Shown here: positions 23,060 to 35,400 of the stretch, one piece after another
Position numbering within the stretch: the stretch's first letter is position 1
Layout of the letters: each line of letters begins with the position of its first letter
Assembly: GCA_037576195.1 (NCBI GenBank)
Contig: CM075102.1
Coordinates: 24,982,745-25,046,744 of the forward strand
DNA: 64,000 nt
Source of the DNA: Phytoseiulus persimilis
Taxonomy: Eukaryota; Arthropoda; Arachnida; Mesostigmata; Phytoseiidae
Direction: 5' to 3'
Made by a program: the position numbers and the translations under genes
Notes under the pieces: generated by a model
What the model saw: only the letters and a program-made list of their open reading frames with translations
Database searches by the model: none
Told to the model about the DNA's origin: nothing

Positions 23060-23249
23060 CTGCAGTGGAACAGATTCTTGACAACGAGCGACTCGAACTG
23101 CCTCCAATCAACCCCAAGTAAGCTAAAACGAAGATGATCCTTCCACCGTCACCCGAAACATGTCGAATCGTTCAGCTTAGCTCACTCACCTTGTATGAGA
23201 CGATGCGAGAGTCCGAGTGGGTTTTCCATCGAGGCGTTGGTCTTTTATA
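23060..23249 (-). promoter_or_regulatory. SIFamide promoter, 5' UTR exon and intron
   Basis: On the minus strand TATAAAA lies at 23249-23243. Transcription would start about 30 bases further, near 23219. A short untranslated exon then ends at 23190 with the donor catacaag|gtgagt. The intron spans 23189-23060 (130 bp) and ends at the acceptor touching the start codon. The transcription start is inferred from spacing only. Confidence 0.65.
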
Positions 23250-23442
23250 CCCAATAGTCATCCTATATCGCAGTCTGTGGCGCTACGGTAGTCGGCAACG
23301 GAAGCTTTCTCTGATAGGTTGCAGGCCTCTTTTTAGTACACTTCTGCAACGTCTCTTGGAGCGCGACGACTTGGATCCCGGTGTCCCGAATAGTGTTATA
23401 TGTCTAATTGACGTTGTATAAGCGATCGTGGAGTTTTTGCAG

Positions 23443-23765
23443 ATTCATACGTTGCGACGAGCCAATGTGTGTCGCTCCCAATCACCCCACCGTCACCTCC
23501 AGCGGCAAATGCTAGAGAAGTTTATGATGCAAGGGTTCTGGGGGGAGCATTTTGGATCTCGCGTTCCGGCTCAGAATCGAGCAGGTCGAACATTAAAAGT
23601 TATTCCGTTGACTCCGGACGAGACTTCCGGTCGTCTCGAAGGCTCCCAGTCCCTGCGTGGGGACGACAAGAGATCTTGCGCAGGAGGGCTTTTCGCCATC
23701 ATAGTCCTCGGAGAGTGTGGTGGAACAATCGAGATGAGTTTCCTCTCGTGGACGACATCGCTTAA
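23443..23765 (+). CDS. Possible terminal exon without zinc finger
   Basis: A good acceptor (gtggagtttttgcag) precedes 23443, and in the array's phase 1 the frame is open for about 107 residues to TAA at 23763-23765. The product is Ser/Arg-rich in the middle and ends in a short acidic segment. No domain is recognised. Finger-less alternative ends occur in BTB loci of insects, so this could be a further isoform end, which would place the SIFamide gene inside an intron. A competing frame (23428-23808) is equally long, so coding is not certain. Confidence 0.33.
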
Positions 23766-24482
23766 TCAGCGTCTTGCTCTCAAGGGTCGTCCTCGATCCT
23801 GCAAGTGATCAACTCCTGGTCTTTTCTGCTGTCAATCTTCGTGCGGTTTGCATAATCTCGGGGTGCTCGGAAACAACTGGCCGTCGTTCTGGAAGGTACT
23901 AAAGACAGCTTTCAGGGTCATCATCGAGTTCCAGAATCAGGAAGCGAGACGACCGCGGAATCACCGGACATCGAGGTATTCACCGAGGATGGTGAACCGT
24001 TTTTTAATCACTTGCAATGCACGATGTAATGCTGAAACATCGTGACTGCGTGATGCTCACGAGAAACCTGTGACCCCACGAGCAAACGCAATTCATGGAC
24101 AACTGAAACACTCCAAAAGCATCTTCGAGCTATTGAAGAGTATTGATGTCAGCGGTCTGTCGTACAGTGGTCGAATCGAATCTGCCTACGTCACTCTATT
24201 GCCCCCGCTTGAGAGGCCGTTAAGGTAGCGGTACAAGCTCCGATTCTCGACCGATCGAATATCGAGCAGCCATTCCTTAGTGTAAATTGCATTAATTATT
24301 CATCTCGCGACACTATGTGGATCCGTCGGTCCGAAAGAGCATCTTCCTCGGTGTCTTGCGCAACTACTACAGCCATATGTACCTACGTCGATGGAAGTCT
24401 AACGTCGGTTTGTCTGTCTGGAATACTCACATGATGTCGGGTAGATGTGCACGAGGACACAGACCCTTTCCTCGCTCCCCAG

Positions 24483-24655
24483 TTGCTCAGAAAAAACTCA
24501 TGCAAGCTCGCGATGCACTGTCAGCCGAAAGGACAATCTGGACACGCCACGCGGGCCTTGGTGTGTTCCGCCAGCCTTTCACAGCTCAACCTCGGATGTA
24601 CGAGGCTGCAGTTGCCACGGGATTGGTCATTGAATTTGTGAAACAGGATGTATGA
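24483..24655 (+). CDS. Possible second terminal exon without zinc finger
   Basis: The strong tract cagaccctttcctcgctccccag precedes 24483. In phase 1 the frame gives about 57 residues, with purine-first codons common as in real coding DNA, and ends at 24655. No domain is recognised. No AATAAA lies close by. It could be an alternative end of the zinc-finger locus, an exon of an unrelated gene, or chance. Confidence 0.33.
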
Positions 24656-27600
24656 AAGGAGATGCCTGTCTGTCCACACCGATTATCGTATCGGCAAGGA
24701 ACTAACGGCATTTTGTTGGATGGGAATCTTAGAAGAGAATCGGCCTACATATATGAACGTATATGGAAGAGGTCACCCTATCCGGGATAGTGTCCCAATA
24801 GTTTGTCGGACTCCTGTCGAAACAAGGAACGTTTCTATCCTCACGATTGTCACACAGAGGCGAACTCTAGATCCCAGCTTGTGGGCGAAGTTATTCCTCG
24901 CCATCGATGCGGCTGCGATCGTCCGTTTGCAGCCCCTCGAGCGAGGATTCGAGGTATTGTGTAAAGTTCTGGAACTTGTATCTCGTTCGATCACGGCATC
25001 AATTCCACGAGAAGTATCCCATGATCCGGTCGTCTCCCCCTGATACTTCAGGAAAGCCTGGATCCCATGTTTCCACTGCCTGACTTCAACCCCAAGCAAG
25101 ATGCTTCTCTAGCATAGGATGCAAAGCTTCAGGACTACGGCCAGATCCGGCTCAGCCACGAAAGATTTACGTCGGCATTCGCCGCGAGAGAATGTGAATC
25201 ATTGGGTGCACTGACGGAGTGCGAGCGGACTAATTCTGCACCTGCAGCTCAATGTTTGACCTCTAGATTGGGACAGCATCTCCAGTGACGGCTGCGCGAG
25301 TTCGCGCCCTTTGCACAGAGCGAGCTCACAGTCTCGTCAATCGGTGGGGAAGAGTGCGATGATTTGATCTCGGCCATCATTTGGCAGAGGGGCTCCGAAA
25401 TTCCTCCGGCCGTTCCCATCATCCTTCTCATGAGGATTATGTTCCCTCCCGCTGGTCACAATTGATCTTCCGATCGTGGGGAAAGCTGACCGACTCGATC
25501 GCGGAAGAAGTTTGAGGCTCGTTGGCTCATCAGACTTCATTATTTTTCCGATCAAGTACCGAAGAGGAATTTCTTTTCATGTTGAATGCTAGACGCGAGT
25601 CCGCGCTGTGGAGTACCTCAGCACAAACTTGGGTCTCATTCACCGATCTCCATTGACGTGAGGGTCAGAGGCATGCGCAACAGACGAGTTCTCTTTCGGC
25701 CTGAAAATTCTACCGAGCCCAGAACAGGTGGATCGTTGAACCCACACAAAACTAGGCATTTCCAAGCTACTCTCGAATCGCCTACGACCGATAGCTTCTA
25801 GGTTTCCCGTCATCAAACACTGTGGCGACTACGTTCCAGATCGTTAATCACGTTGCTGATAACAAATCACCTTCGTTGATACGTCAGCTTTATCAGAGCT
25901 CTGTCAGTGCTGGACTGAATCCAGCCAGGTCGCAAGGTAAGCATGCATTGATGATGCCTGAGTGATGATTTAGTGTGTTGAGCATCGATCGGGTAGCCTA
26001 TTTGGAACAGAGGCTGCCTTGTTTCCGGGCCAGTATAGTTCATGCAGCGTCCACAGCAACAACTACTAACTGGTCCTGCTGTCATCGTGTTTCATGTGAC
26101 TCGTGTTTAGTCAGCAGGAACCTCTGTAGCGTTTCGTTGGTTTGGTGCTGTGTCAATGTTTCGTCCAATGCTGGAGCAAGAACATCTTCTACCAAACCCC
26201 TCCTTTTAGAGCTGCTGGTGAGTCACACTGTGCAGTTTGAATTTCTTCACCGGGTGAGCTCATCGCCTGACTCGGATTCGGAACTTTTGAGTGAGCAACG
26301 AGGGTGCGGACTGCGGAGTCTGCTCCGACGGAAAATTGAAAGCGACGAGTCGTGCTGGGTCGGAAGATGTGTCTCCTCGGATGTCAACATATCGTGGGAC
26401 TGAGTTCTCAATCTCCGCTCACCGACAAATTACCGGAGCGAGACTTCCCATGGGCTTAGCGTCGTTCTTCAGGAATTCTTCTTCGAATTTCCCGCCGTCT
26501 GGTGATTCATGTCAATCGTGATTTGATGATCCGAATCGCTTGGCGGACGGCAGATCAGCAGCTAATGTCCAGGCTGTAGTTCCCTCCTCGAGTACCCGGG
26601 TGAGAAGGGTCGAAAGCAGATCAGCGAGAGCTCCAAGTGAGCAGTGAGGAAACCGGCCGTCAGAACCAGGAAGCAAGGCCCTACGAGGTGATATTTCCAT
26701 GTGAGCAGCAGTCTGCATACATCCCAGGGCCACCTCATGTTCTCGGTCAAGATGGGTTAGGTTATTTATCCGAGTTCAAATAATCGATCAGTCGATAGCG
26801 CTCATTTCGATCGTTCCCGTAGTACGGAACCGTGGTTTTGATCGTATTCGTCAGTCGGGCGTGATGTCAGTATGGGTGAATCCAGGATGGGTAAATTGCG
26901 GTGTCATTAATTTCCGAGAGCTTTGATCAGTGTCTGTGACAAATGCCAGGCTGACATCCAACCCGCTATTGACTTCAGGTCCGGGGAGTAAGTTCTGATT
27001 TGAAATTCAAAGTAAACAGGCGGTCCATGTTGTCGAATCCATAATGTTCCCGGTGCGTCGAGCATTCAGATTGAAGCCAATACGCGGCCGCCGCGGTTTC
27101 GAGCATCGCTTCGAGTGATTCCTCAAAGCGCTCAAGTGAGCGCCAGCGTCCCACTTCGATAGCCAGCTAGCGTGTCAGACGGAGGTAGAGGCGAGCATCT
27201 CTGGGAAACCATTGAGACTGAGTCTCGAGCTCCCATCCGCGAACCAGCCAGTAAGCTTCGACTCTAGGCCCAGCTCCCTCCGAGCCGTGCTGATGCCCAT
27301 ATCAGGCCCGACCTTCGAGTTGGGGAAGATTTCAGCACACTTCATCGACACTCTACATTGGAATCGTACCGGGATACACGGATCGAATCTCCTCACAGCG
27401 TTCTCTGCTACATATGTACGCGTCCCCCGCCAGCGCCCCGCCAGCGCCCCGCAGCTATCGCTGAATCTCGCCTCCATTGATTTTGTTCGAGCGGAGGCAT
27501 GACGCGCACTCGGGGCGTTTCAGCGGAACAAGCTCGCAAGGATTTTCTCGTGAGTCCTTCGAGCGATTCACAAAAGTTCCCCTGATGAACCAGTCTACTC

Positions 27601-28876
27601 GCTCCTGTCAGACAGAAATCATCGAATTCAGGCTGCGACTGCGGTCTCTGATGCGGTTTCGCATCGACCACGGCGCTCGCGTGTCCACATTGTGTTCGTT
27701 ATTTCGAGTCGGCAGCCGCTGAAAGCAGAGGTCGAGAACGACCGGAAATCGTTGCATGCGCCGACTGGATATGTTCGGCCGGCTAGAACAGTTGATAACA
27801 GATCCGGTATCAGAAGAAAATAACCTCGCATGCTTTTAAGGGAATCAAAACGTGGGGAATGGTCAGATCAGAGCCCAACGTCCGTAACTCGATAAGCTTG
27901 TCCATTAACTGAGCAACCGGCTGGACATGTTATTGCTGCAACAATGGCTCCATTGTGATATCTCGTGCTGTCCGAGGGAGCAGGCTGGATTAGTTCACTG
28001 GTTCGGTGAGCCAGGTAAGTTCGTCTAAGGCAGTCGCAGCTTTCGAGACATTCAGGTGTGCCCGTGAGCGCGGTCTATACGGCGAACGGCGAACTTTCTC
28101 GCTAGGAGAGGGACACGCGTCCCGCCTAATACTTGTATCGATTCCTCAGAGTTCCTCTCGCGGCACGACGAAGCGGAGAGTTTCTCCCGACGAGTGCCGT
28201 TGGCTTGCGACCGTTTTCTTAGAACACTGGAGCGCACCTAAAGTGTGTCGATTCGAGCAGCGTTGAAAAGTCGTTTCTGCATTGATCTCCGAGTATGACG
28301 TCATCATTTCATAGCGAATGGCTGGAATAAGTGCGAGGAGTGCTGACTTTTGCCGGTTGTGACGATTGTTGAGACGCTCCCTCCGCTGGAGTTCTCACAG
28401 GTGCCGGTCGCTCTCTTCGGAACTGCGACAGCTCTCCGTCCGGTGTTCATCTGTTGTGTTTTCGTGTTCGGCCCCGATCTGTAAGTTCCGCGGAGTCTGC
28501 TTCTCCGAGCACAATCGCGGCCACTCGCATCGTCGTTGAGGGAGTCGATCTATGCATTTGGGAGAAATTGGCGGTCGCATTTCGGAATGGGCTCAGGACG
28601 ATTCTTCGGTTTGTTGTGGGAGCCACCACAAAGCCCATATCATCTACCCGACCCTGGGCTTGAATTCTCAACTCAATCTGTAACTTCGAATCGAACAGCG
28701 GGCTTCCTCGGACTTGGGACGCGTGTCAGTTGTGGAGAACAACGAAGGCTCCCGAGAGATCCTCTCGCCGTTGACGACGACGAGGACCGAGTTCTGACGT
28801 GGTTCCGTTTCGCCGCAGTCGATTGCATAACGACGACATCAACTCTCTTATTGCTCTTACTTTCCAGTGAAGCAGA
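24656..28876. other. Interval before the TMEM45-like gene
   Basis: About 4.2 kb with no recognised gene. Open frames at 25593-25801, 26111-26403 and 27212-27502 are overlapped by others and have no domain. The interval close to 28876 must contain the TMEM45-like promoter and 5' UTR; I see no TATA box there. Confidence 0.45.
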
Positions 28877-31876
28877 ATGGGATCCTTCATCGGACATTTC
28901 CTCCCGGGATTCGCTTTCACTCTTGTCTGTGAGTCAAAGTCGAGTCCCGATCCACATATTTACGACTTTAGCCATGTGAACGATAAGGTTTCACAGCTTC
29001 GATTCATAGGAAGTGTTCGCTTGGAATCGAAAAATTTGCGGTACCAGTCCACATCAAAACAAATTCCGCTGTGGAGAATATCGTCTCGAGACGACCTCTT
29101 CGACCAGAATCTGTGGTGACCGCAGATTCTGATCAGCCTTCGTCGTAAACTCCTAATTTCAACCGTCTCGTCGTACCCGAGTTCCGTCGTCTAGTACGCT
29201 CTGAAAATTGCAGCAATTTGGTGGATGTTCGCCATTTCGGCTCAACAAGCGATCAATGCGAGAGCTTATCGGAATAGAGCGAGTCATCCGTGGCCTGGAC
29301 GGAGGATCAGTCCGGAATCATGGGTCAAAGTGGTCGTCGCACCGATAGGTATTCTTGGTGAGTTTTCAATGTGACGTTGGTATGATAAAATATGAGACTC
29401 ATCTCAACCTCCATGATTAGAACGAGGACTCTGTGAGTGACCGATCGACTCTATGTTCGAGCAATGAACCATCAGATCCGCGGTCCTGTTCAACAGTGAA
29501 CTAAATCGTCTCGTCTTGAAAATGTTCTCCTCAGTGAAATGGTTTATAGCAGCGGAATCCCGAAAGTTGCTTCGTTGTTTCCTACTTTTCTCGTTATCAC
29601 GATGAGACGTGTGATGGGGAGCACATTCGTCCACCTCACTCTGCCTCGCTTCGAACTCTAAGTCTCTCTGAGCGAGAATCGCAGCAACGTTTCTCCAACG
29701 ATTTCCCTAATATGTATCGGAACAAAAAGGGAGGCAGAATCGAGGCGTAGAATATGACCAAAATTGGGCATCATCACAGGGAGCTGGAGGACGAAGTATC
29801 ATTTCCCCCACCTGAAACTAAAAGCAATACGGCGAAAAGTGACAGCGGGAGAGCAATATCTTCGACTTCATGGCTGTGAACGATATCGCTTCGGAACATA
29901 TTCGTTCCTTCCGGTTGCCGCCAGGACTATGAATCGACGCTTTCCGTTCAGCGAAATGCAGGTCTAGTAATGATCGATTGACCTCGTGACGGCTTGACAA
30001 ACATTCCTTGTTATCAGGGGAGGCGTATACAGCCATCGAGCATGGGCGATTCACTCATCTTGGTAACCTGCAGCATATGACGATGTATACTTTTTTCCTC
30101 ATCGGCGGAGTAATCGATTTTTGGACCGCCCGAAAAAGGTGAGTGCATGAATCTTAATTTGGAAGAAGCAAGAGGGTTCCGGGAATGCACATTGGAGGGC
30201 TCCCGCCAAATAAAACCCTCCGAGTCATTCCGCGTGGTTTTGAATTCTAAGTCTCTCCGAGACAGAGGAGCTCCCTCCTAGCCGGTCCAGGGATGCGCTC
30301 TCAACGGAAGATCCAATCCTTATGATCCCTCCCGAGTGAGATATGAGCCCTCCGCCGCCGGTCTCAAGAAGCCTGAGACTCGAGGAGCGTTTGCGAACGA
30401 TGGAATCCCGCGAAGACCACATTCCGGTTGAAGCCTGGCTGCCGGAATAATTGCGACCATTCCACCTTGACTCTCAGGATCACCACATGCTGGATTCGCA
30501 CCTAGTCGAGTCTCTTATACAAGTAGCAATAAGTCATAACTCAGCCTCAATCATGACATCCAATTCATGTGCCTCTTCTCGAATCAGCGGTGGAGAATTC
30601 GCTGAGCACCTGAGCTGAAAATAAAAAGATTTCATTCCGTTACGGCTCCTCAAGAAACTCTAGCTCCATATACACCCATTTTCTCTCGTGCGTTGTGAAT
30701 TGTGAATCGCTCGTTTCGGACTAATATAAGGCTCGGCTGCGGTCGTGCACGACTTCATTCTTTTGCCTCGAAGAGCCACTTTCGAGTTTCCGGTATCGAA
30801 CGTGAACAAGTTCCGCATCTCGTCACTTTCACCCTTGTGAATTTAGTTGCAGCCTTGGACGGCGGCTGCCCCCGGGGAGCGATTTTGCCGCGATAGCCAT
30901 CGCGGCCATCGTGGAGTGGTTGCTATTCAGGTATGCGTTCAAATTATGCTTTTGATTACACTCCTCTACTCATCTCGAGCTCGTGACCAGTTCCAACCAG
31001 GTTTTCCCGAAAACGCGTGACCTAAACCGGTGTTTTAACCCACAGGTTCCATCTTCACGGCAGGAATCCCCTCGACGTCCTCGTCCATACGCTGTTGGGA
31101 TTCACGATTGTAGCCATTGTATTGATCTTGATGGCGGAGTGTGTATTCCCTGAAAGCGTGCTTCTTGGATACCTCAGGTAGTTTATTGCGTGTCTAAGTC
31201 TCGCGAAATGCTGCCATGTTAGGCCTGTAACCGAGTAGATGTTGAACACGAGCACCTCTTGGCTTTCTCGAACTACAGGGCGATTGCCGTTCTGACACAC
31301 GGCCTCTGGTTCATAAGTGTTGGGTACATCCTCCACAATCCTTGGGGTCCTCCACCGTTGGATCCCAACGACCATGGATCCCACATGGTCGCCACATGCA
31401 TCTTCACATGGCATATTCTCGTGGCAGGCCTTATCTGCGCCGGCGTCATCGTCCTCACTCATAAAAAGATCGGAACCAGCTCGATCGAGGTGAGCTCAAT
31501 TCATACATTCGTCTTTGTTACCGAAAGTCGCGCCCTAGTCACACCCAAATGTTGGCGGTTGACATTTCATTCCGTGCTTCCATTGCCAAACATCGTTTTC
31601 TGAGGCGGAGCTGCACGGAGCTATAATCTGAATGAGAACACGCGCGCACCCAGCTCCATCGACAGAAATGCGGGCCCCATTTCTAGAGATGATTTCCATG
31701 GTTCCCACTCCAATATCGGCTAATGACTGTGTGAGCTCTGCTCGAAGCGGCCTTGGCCACGAACTGTAACTCTTCACGTAACCTCTCGAAAACTCGATTA
31801 TTTCCAGACGGAGTACACAAGGTGCCCCGAACGCGAAGAGGCGTCGCTCAAAGGTTTCGACAACGACGACTTCTGA
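28877..31876 (+). CDS. TMEM45-like (DUF716) multi-pass membrane protein
   Basis: Seven coding exons join in frame: 28877-28928, 29214-29357, 30018-30138, 30853-30930, 31046-31177, 31279-31489 and 31808-31876. The 268-residue product matches the length of TMEM45 proteins (about 275). Family hallmarks are the MGSFIGHFLPG start, a WW pair opening exon 2, the QHM.MY segment in exon 3, LPPGSDFA with an EWLLF helix in exon 4, HLHGRNPLD in exon 5, and THGLWF, NPWGPPP and TWH in exon 6. About seven hydrophobic helices are spread over the exons. The acidic end (DNDDF) would face the cytosol. All junctions use GT/AG. The function of the family is poorly known; members sit in endomembranes. The start is fixed by the family's N-terminus. 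Confidence 0.9.
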
Positions 31877-32096
31877 TGTACATACGGCGGATATCTTGGC
31901 GTGTTCGAAATCTGTTGTGCATCCGAGCCCTCCTCACGACGTTGACGCGTGACATCTTTTCCGGCTATCACATAACCTCTGGACTATGTTTTTGTGGTCG
32001 TTTCGTCTGTATTATTGAGGAGCACATTGTGTTGTGGACAACGCAGACAGGCCGCTGCGATCGACTCTCTCTGCGGCTAGGACTCGAATAACTGTA

Positions 32097-32102
32097 AATA
32101 AA
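32097..32102 (+). terminator. Poly(A) signal of the TMEM45-like gene
   Basis: Canonical AATAAA 220 bases after the stop codon at 31876 and about 340 bases before the next gene's first coding exon. Confidence 0.6.
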
Positions 32103-32441
32103 GGATGGAATCATATCATCGCGAGTGAACGATACTGAGATTTCCATTCGACCGATTTCCAAGATGATCTAATCCGCAACTCACTCTCGAAAAACTCTGC
32201 GACGCGAAGAAGGGAGGCCACCGGAGTCGCTTAAAACGCCAGCGAGCGGTAGCTGGATTATTGTAGTCAAGCTGACGCAGTACACGCGTGGCCGGACGCC
32301 GTCAGCGTTAGATTATTTCGCAACGCCCGAGGATGAGCGACTCGGAAGACTCTCTCCGCTAGTGAAACGTATCTGCAATTCCTTGATTCGACCGCCTCAA
32401 TCACGCTCTTAAGACTGGTGAAGAACATTCGAAGTTCCAGC

Positions 32442-35400
32442 ATGGGAGCGTCGAACGGTTCTGGAATCGTAGCCCTGCTCAGAGCTGTCACGTATCTTAT
32501 AATCCTGGTAGCAGCGCTTGGAGACCAGCGCACCGCCAGAGTTTGGTGGGATTCCACGAATGGAAGATTCGCCTTTGACAACGGTACCAAGATTACCCGT
32601 TCGATACTAGCCGCGGGCGTTTTCACCAACGATATCGAAACCACTGGGTGAGTGAACGTAGTTGCTCCAATTCATTACCGTCGTCCACCTCGGGAGTTTA
32701 GAAACATATATGCCACGGATATGATGAAACCAGCCAGGGAATCATCATCTTTTGATCGAAGCAGCCCGCTCTGCGAATCAGGTATTGGTCGGATTGTGAG
32801 AGCGTAGAGTCGTCTGTTTCTAGCACAATGGGATCCGCCTGAAAGGACCATTCCGGAACAAAACTCCTCCGGGTCATCTGAGTGGTTTCCGAATATACGG
32901 ACTCCAATTTGCATTGGCGTCGATGGGAAAGGAACTTTCGAGACCTGGGGTCCCAATCCGAATGGCGGATGGTCCGTTCGTACGGTGGTGCGAAGGAGCG
33001 CAATTCGAGATGATACGCTCATTGGGAGTCTGCGGTGCAAACGAAGACTTTCAATTCTCGGGGCGGGGCAAGGAACTTCGGGATATTCTGTTCGTCGGTG
33101 GTCACGAATGAAGTTAACAGCGCGAGCTTGTGGCTGATCGAATGTGTGATTTCACTGAATAGCGATCCTCGGTAGCGATCCCCTTAGATGGATCGAAAGT
33201 TCAATCGAATACGATGGTTTATCCCAACGTCGATTGGAATCGATGCGATGATATGTTCCAAAGAATCAGCAGCTTGGCTCCGATTGGACGTAACTCTCAT
33301 GCCAGTATCGGTCAACAGCAGGTGGACATGAGACTACTTTTCCCGGTTCTTGCCTCTCCGGAAATGGTTGCTGCTCGACACGTTCATGAATGGAGGAAGG
33401 GGGTCTTCGTAATCTGGATCTGAATTACTCGAAATAAAGCAGCACGCAGCTCGCCAAGAGATCGCGCCGAGGAAGAAATACTCAGTTCATCTGGAGCCAG
33501 GCCACCCTGGTCAAAGCGGAGCGTGTTGGTTCTCTCGTATCCTTATCGCGGTCAGCGGAGGCTCACGGCCCAAAAGAGAATCATACATCTTCTTATCCGT
33601 TCCAATATACTCAGTATTAGAGATATTCTGAATTGAAGCTCCGCGTGGCTTTGGTTTCGGCCTTGTGAGCCGAACGTTGGATTACTCCTCAACGCCGGAC
33701 GAGAGAACCAAAAACACTCTCCATCAAGAGGCTGTCTCAGCAATGTTTCGACCGAACTGTCAAGCTTTCCTCGAGCATCCACCGGAACAGCATCAGGAGA
33801 GCAGAGATGCCGGCCTTGCTCAGGGCAGTCGTGGCTCTAGCTGTATTTGCCTTTGTTGCTGGTGATCAGCGTTCAGCCGAAGTATGCTGGGACTCGATGA
33901 ATGGCAGGTTCACGTTTCATGACGGCACGAGTCCGGGTACCTCTGTTCTCGCAACGGGAGTTTTTACCGACAACATAGCGACAACCGGGTGAGTGAGAGA
34001 GTGAATGTGGATCCGATTCGGCCTCGCTCTCGGTATTAGGAAACAGATACAGAGCAAAACAGAGCTCGAACCCATCCGATTGCGCTAATCGATCTCGAGG
34101 GTATTCGTTGGTTCTAGGAATAAATCTCCATTGAGCCCGGAAGATCGATAATGAGCTGTACTGGCTGACAGAAGTTCGCTTGTGAATGATTCTAGCCCTT
34201 CGTGTCGAATGGACTGTCCGGATAATTCAGGAAGCTGACCCCTAATCTGGCAAAGTCCATATAAATCGAAAACAGCCTATTCGCACCGAGCCCGGCCAGA
34301 TGACGAGCGTCTGTGAACTCGAGTTGGGAGTTCGAAAGTGTCGCCGAACGCGTTGAATCAGGAGCAATGGCGCAGGATGGAGTGATCATAGTGACCGAAG
34401 AAGCAATTCTTTTAGACTAGAGAAGGATTTATACTGCGAATGCTGCACGCCTCGATATCCAACCGTCAACCCAGATCATAGAAACTGGGTAATTGGTTTC
34501 CAATTTTCCAGGTGGGCCCATCTTGATGTGCGAACGAGTTCTCTTAATGGATATTACTTAGACCATCATCAAGCTTACGCGGCTGGGCTCTTAGAAGCGA
34601 GACTCACGAATGAATTAATCGGCAAGCAGTACAGGTCGGTTCTGTTCGAGTCTTCTCCGATAATTCGATTTTCGGATATGGAAATCACGTAGTCATCAAC
34701 TTACAGGAACGAGTACACAGATTACTGCAAAGATCATGAGGCCTACTGTGAGAAGCTGCGAAGTTATCTCCAAGAAAATCTCGACTACATGCTGGAAATG
34801 TCAGAGAAATACAGCTTCGTTGATCCGTATTGGCACCATGTACGTTCTACTGTGGACTACCTTTCTGTGAGAAATTAAACATGATACAGACTTGGTGGTC
34901 TGTGTTAAGCTCCGTCAACCATGAACTTCCCAGGTGGCCCTTGCCCTGGTGCAATTGGCGGGCATCGAGGCTGGGATGAGAATGGAAGACCACTACGTTT
35001 ACGTTGGCGACAATCTCACGCCCAACGTTTCAACAGTGATGTCAGTTCGTATGATAATTTGTCCGATTATATGAAGCTTGTTTATCCTGGAGCTCTGTGA
35101 TCCCTGAGCTGCGAACGTTTCCGCAGGTTCCTGAGTTTGCACGGCGACCTTCTGGACCTGGAAAACGTTCTGGGAAAGGATAAGGAGTTCGCCCCAGGAG
35201 CTTACTCGAGCTGTTCAGGCTTGATCAAGGTCACAGAGGACAATGCCGATATCCTGGCGGGACATGCAACCTGGACCGGATACAATACGATGTTGAGGAT
35301 TCAGAAAAAATTCTTATTCGAGTTCCACGAGACCTTCGACAGCGGTGAGACTGAACGGAATAGATCTGCTTCGGTTCCAGCTTTCACGATCTCAATGAAC

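Noticed and set aside
28536-28979. 147-codon plus-strand frame over the start of the TMEM45-like gene
   Set aside because: Different frame from the family-matching first exon (MGSFIGHFLPG) and runs through its intron.
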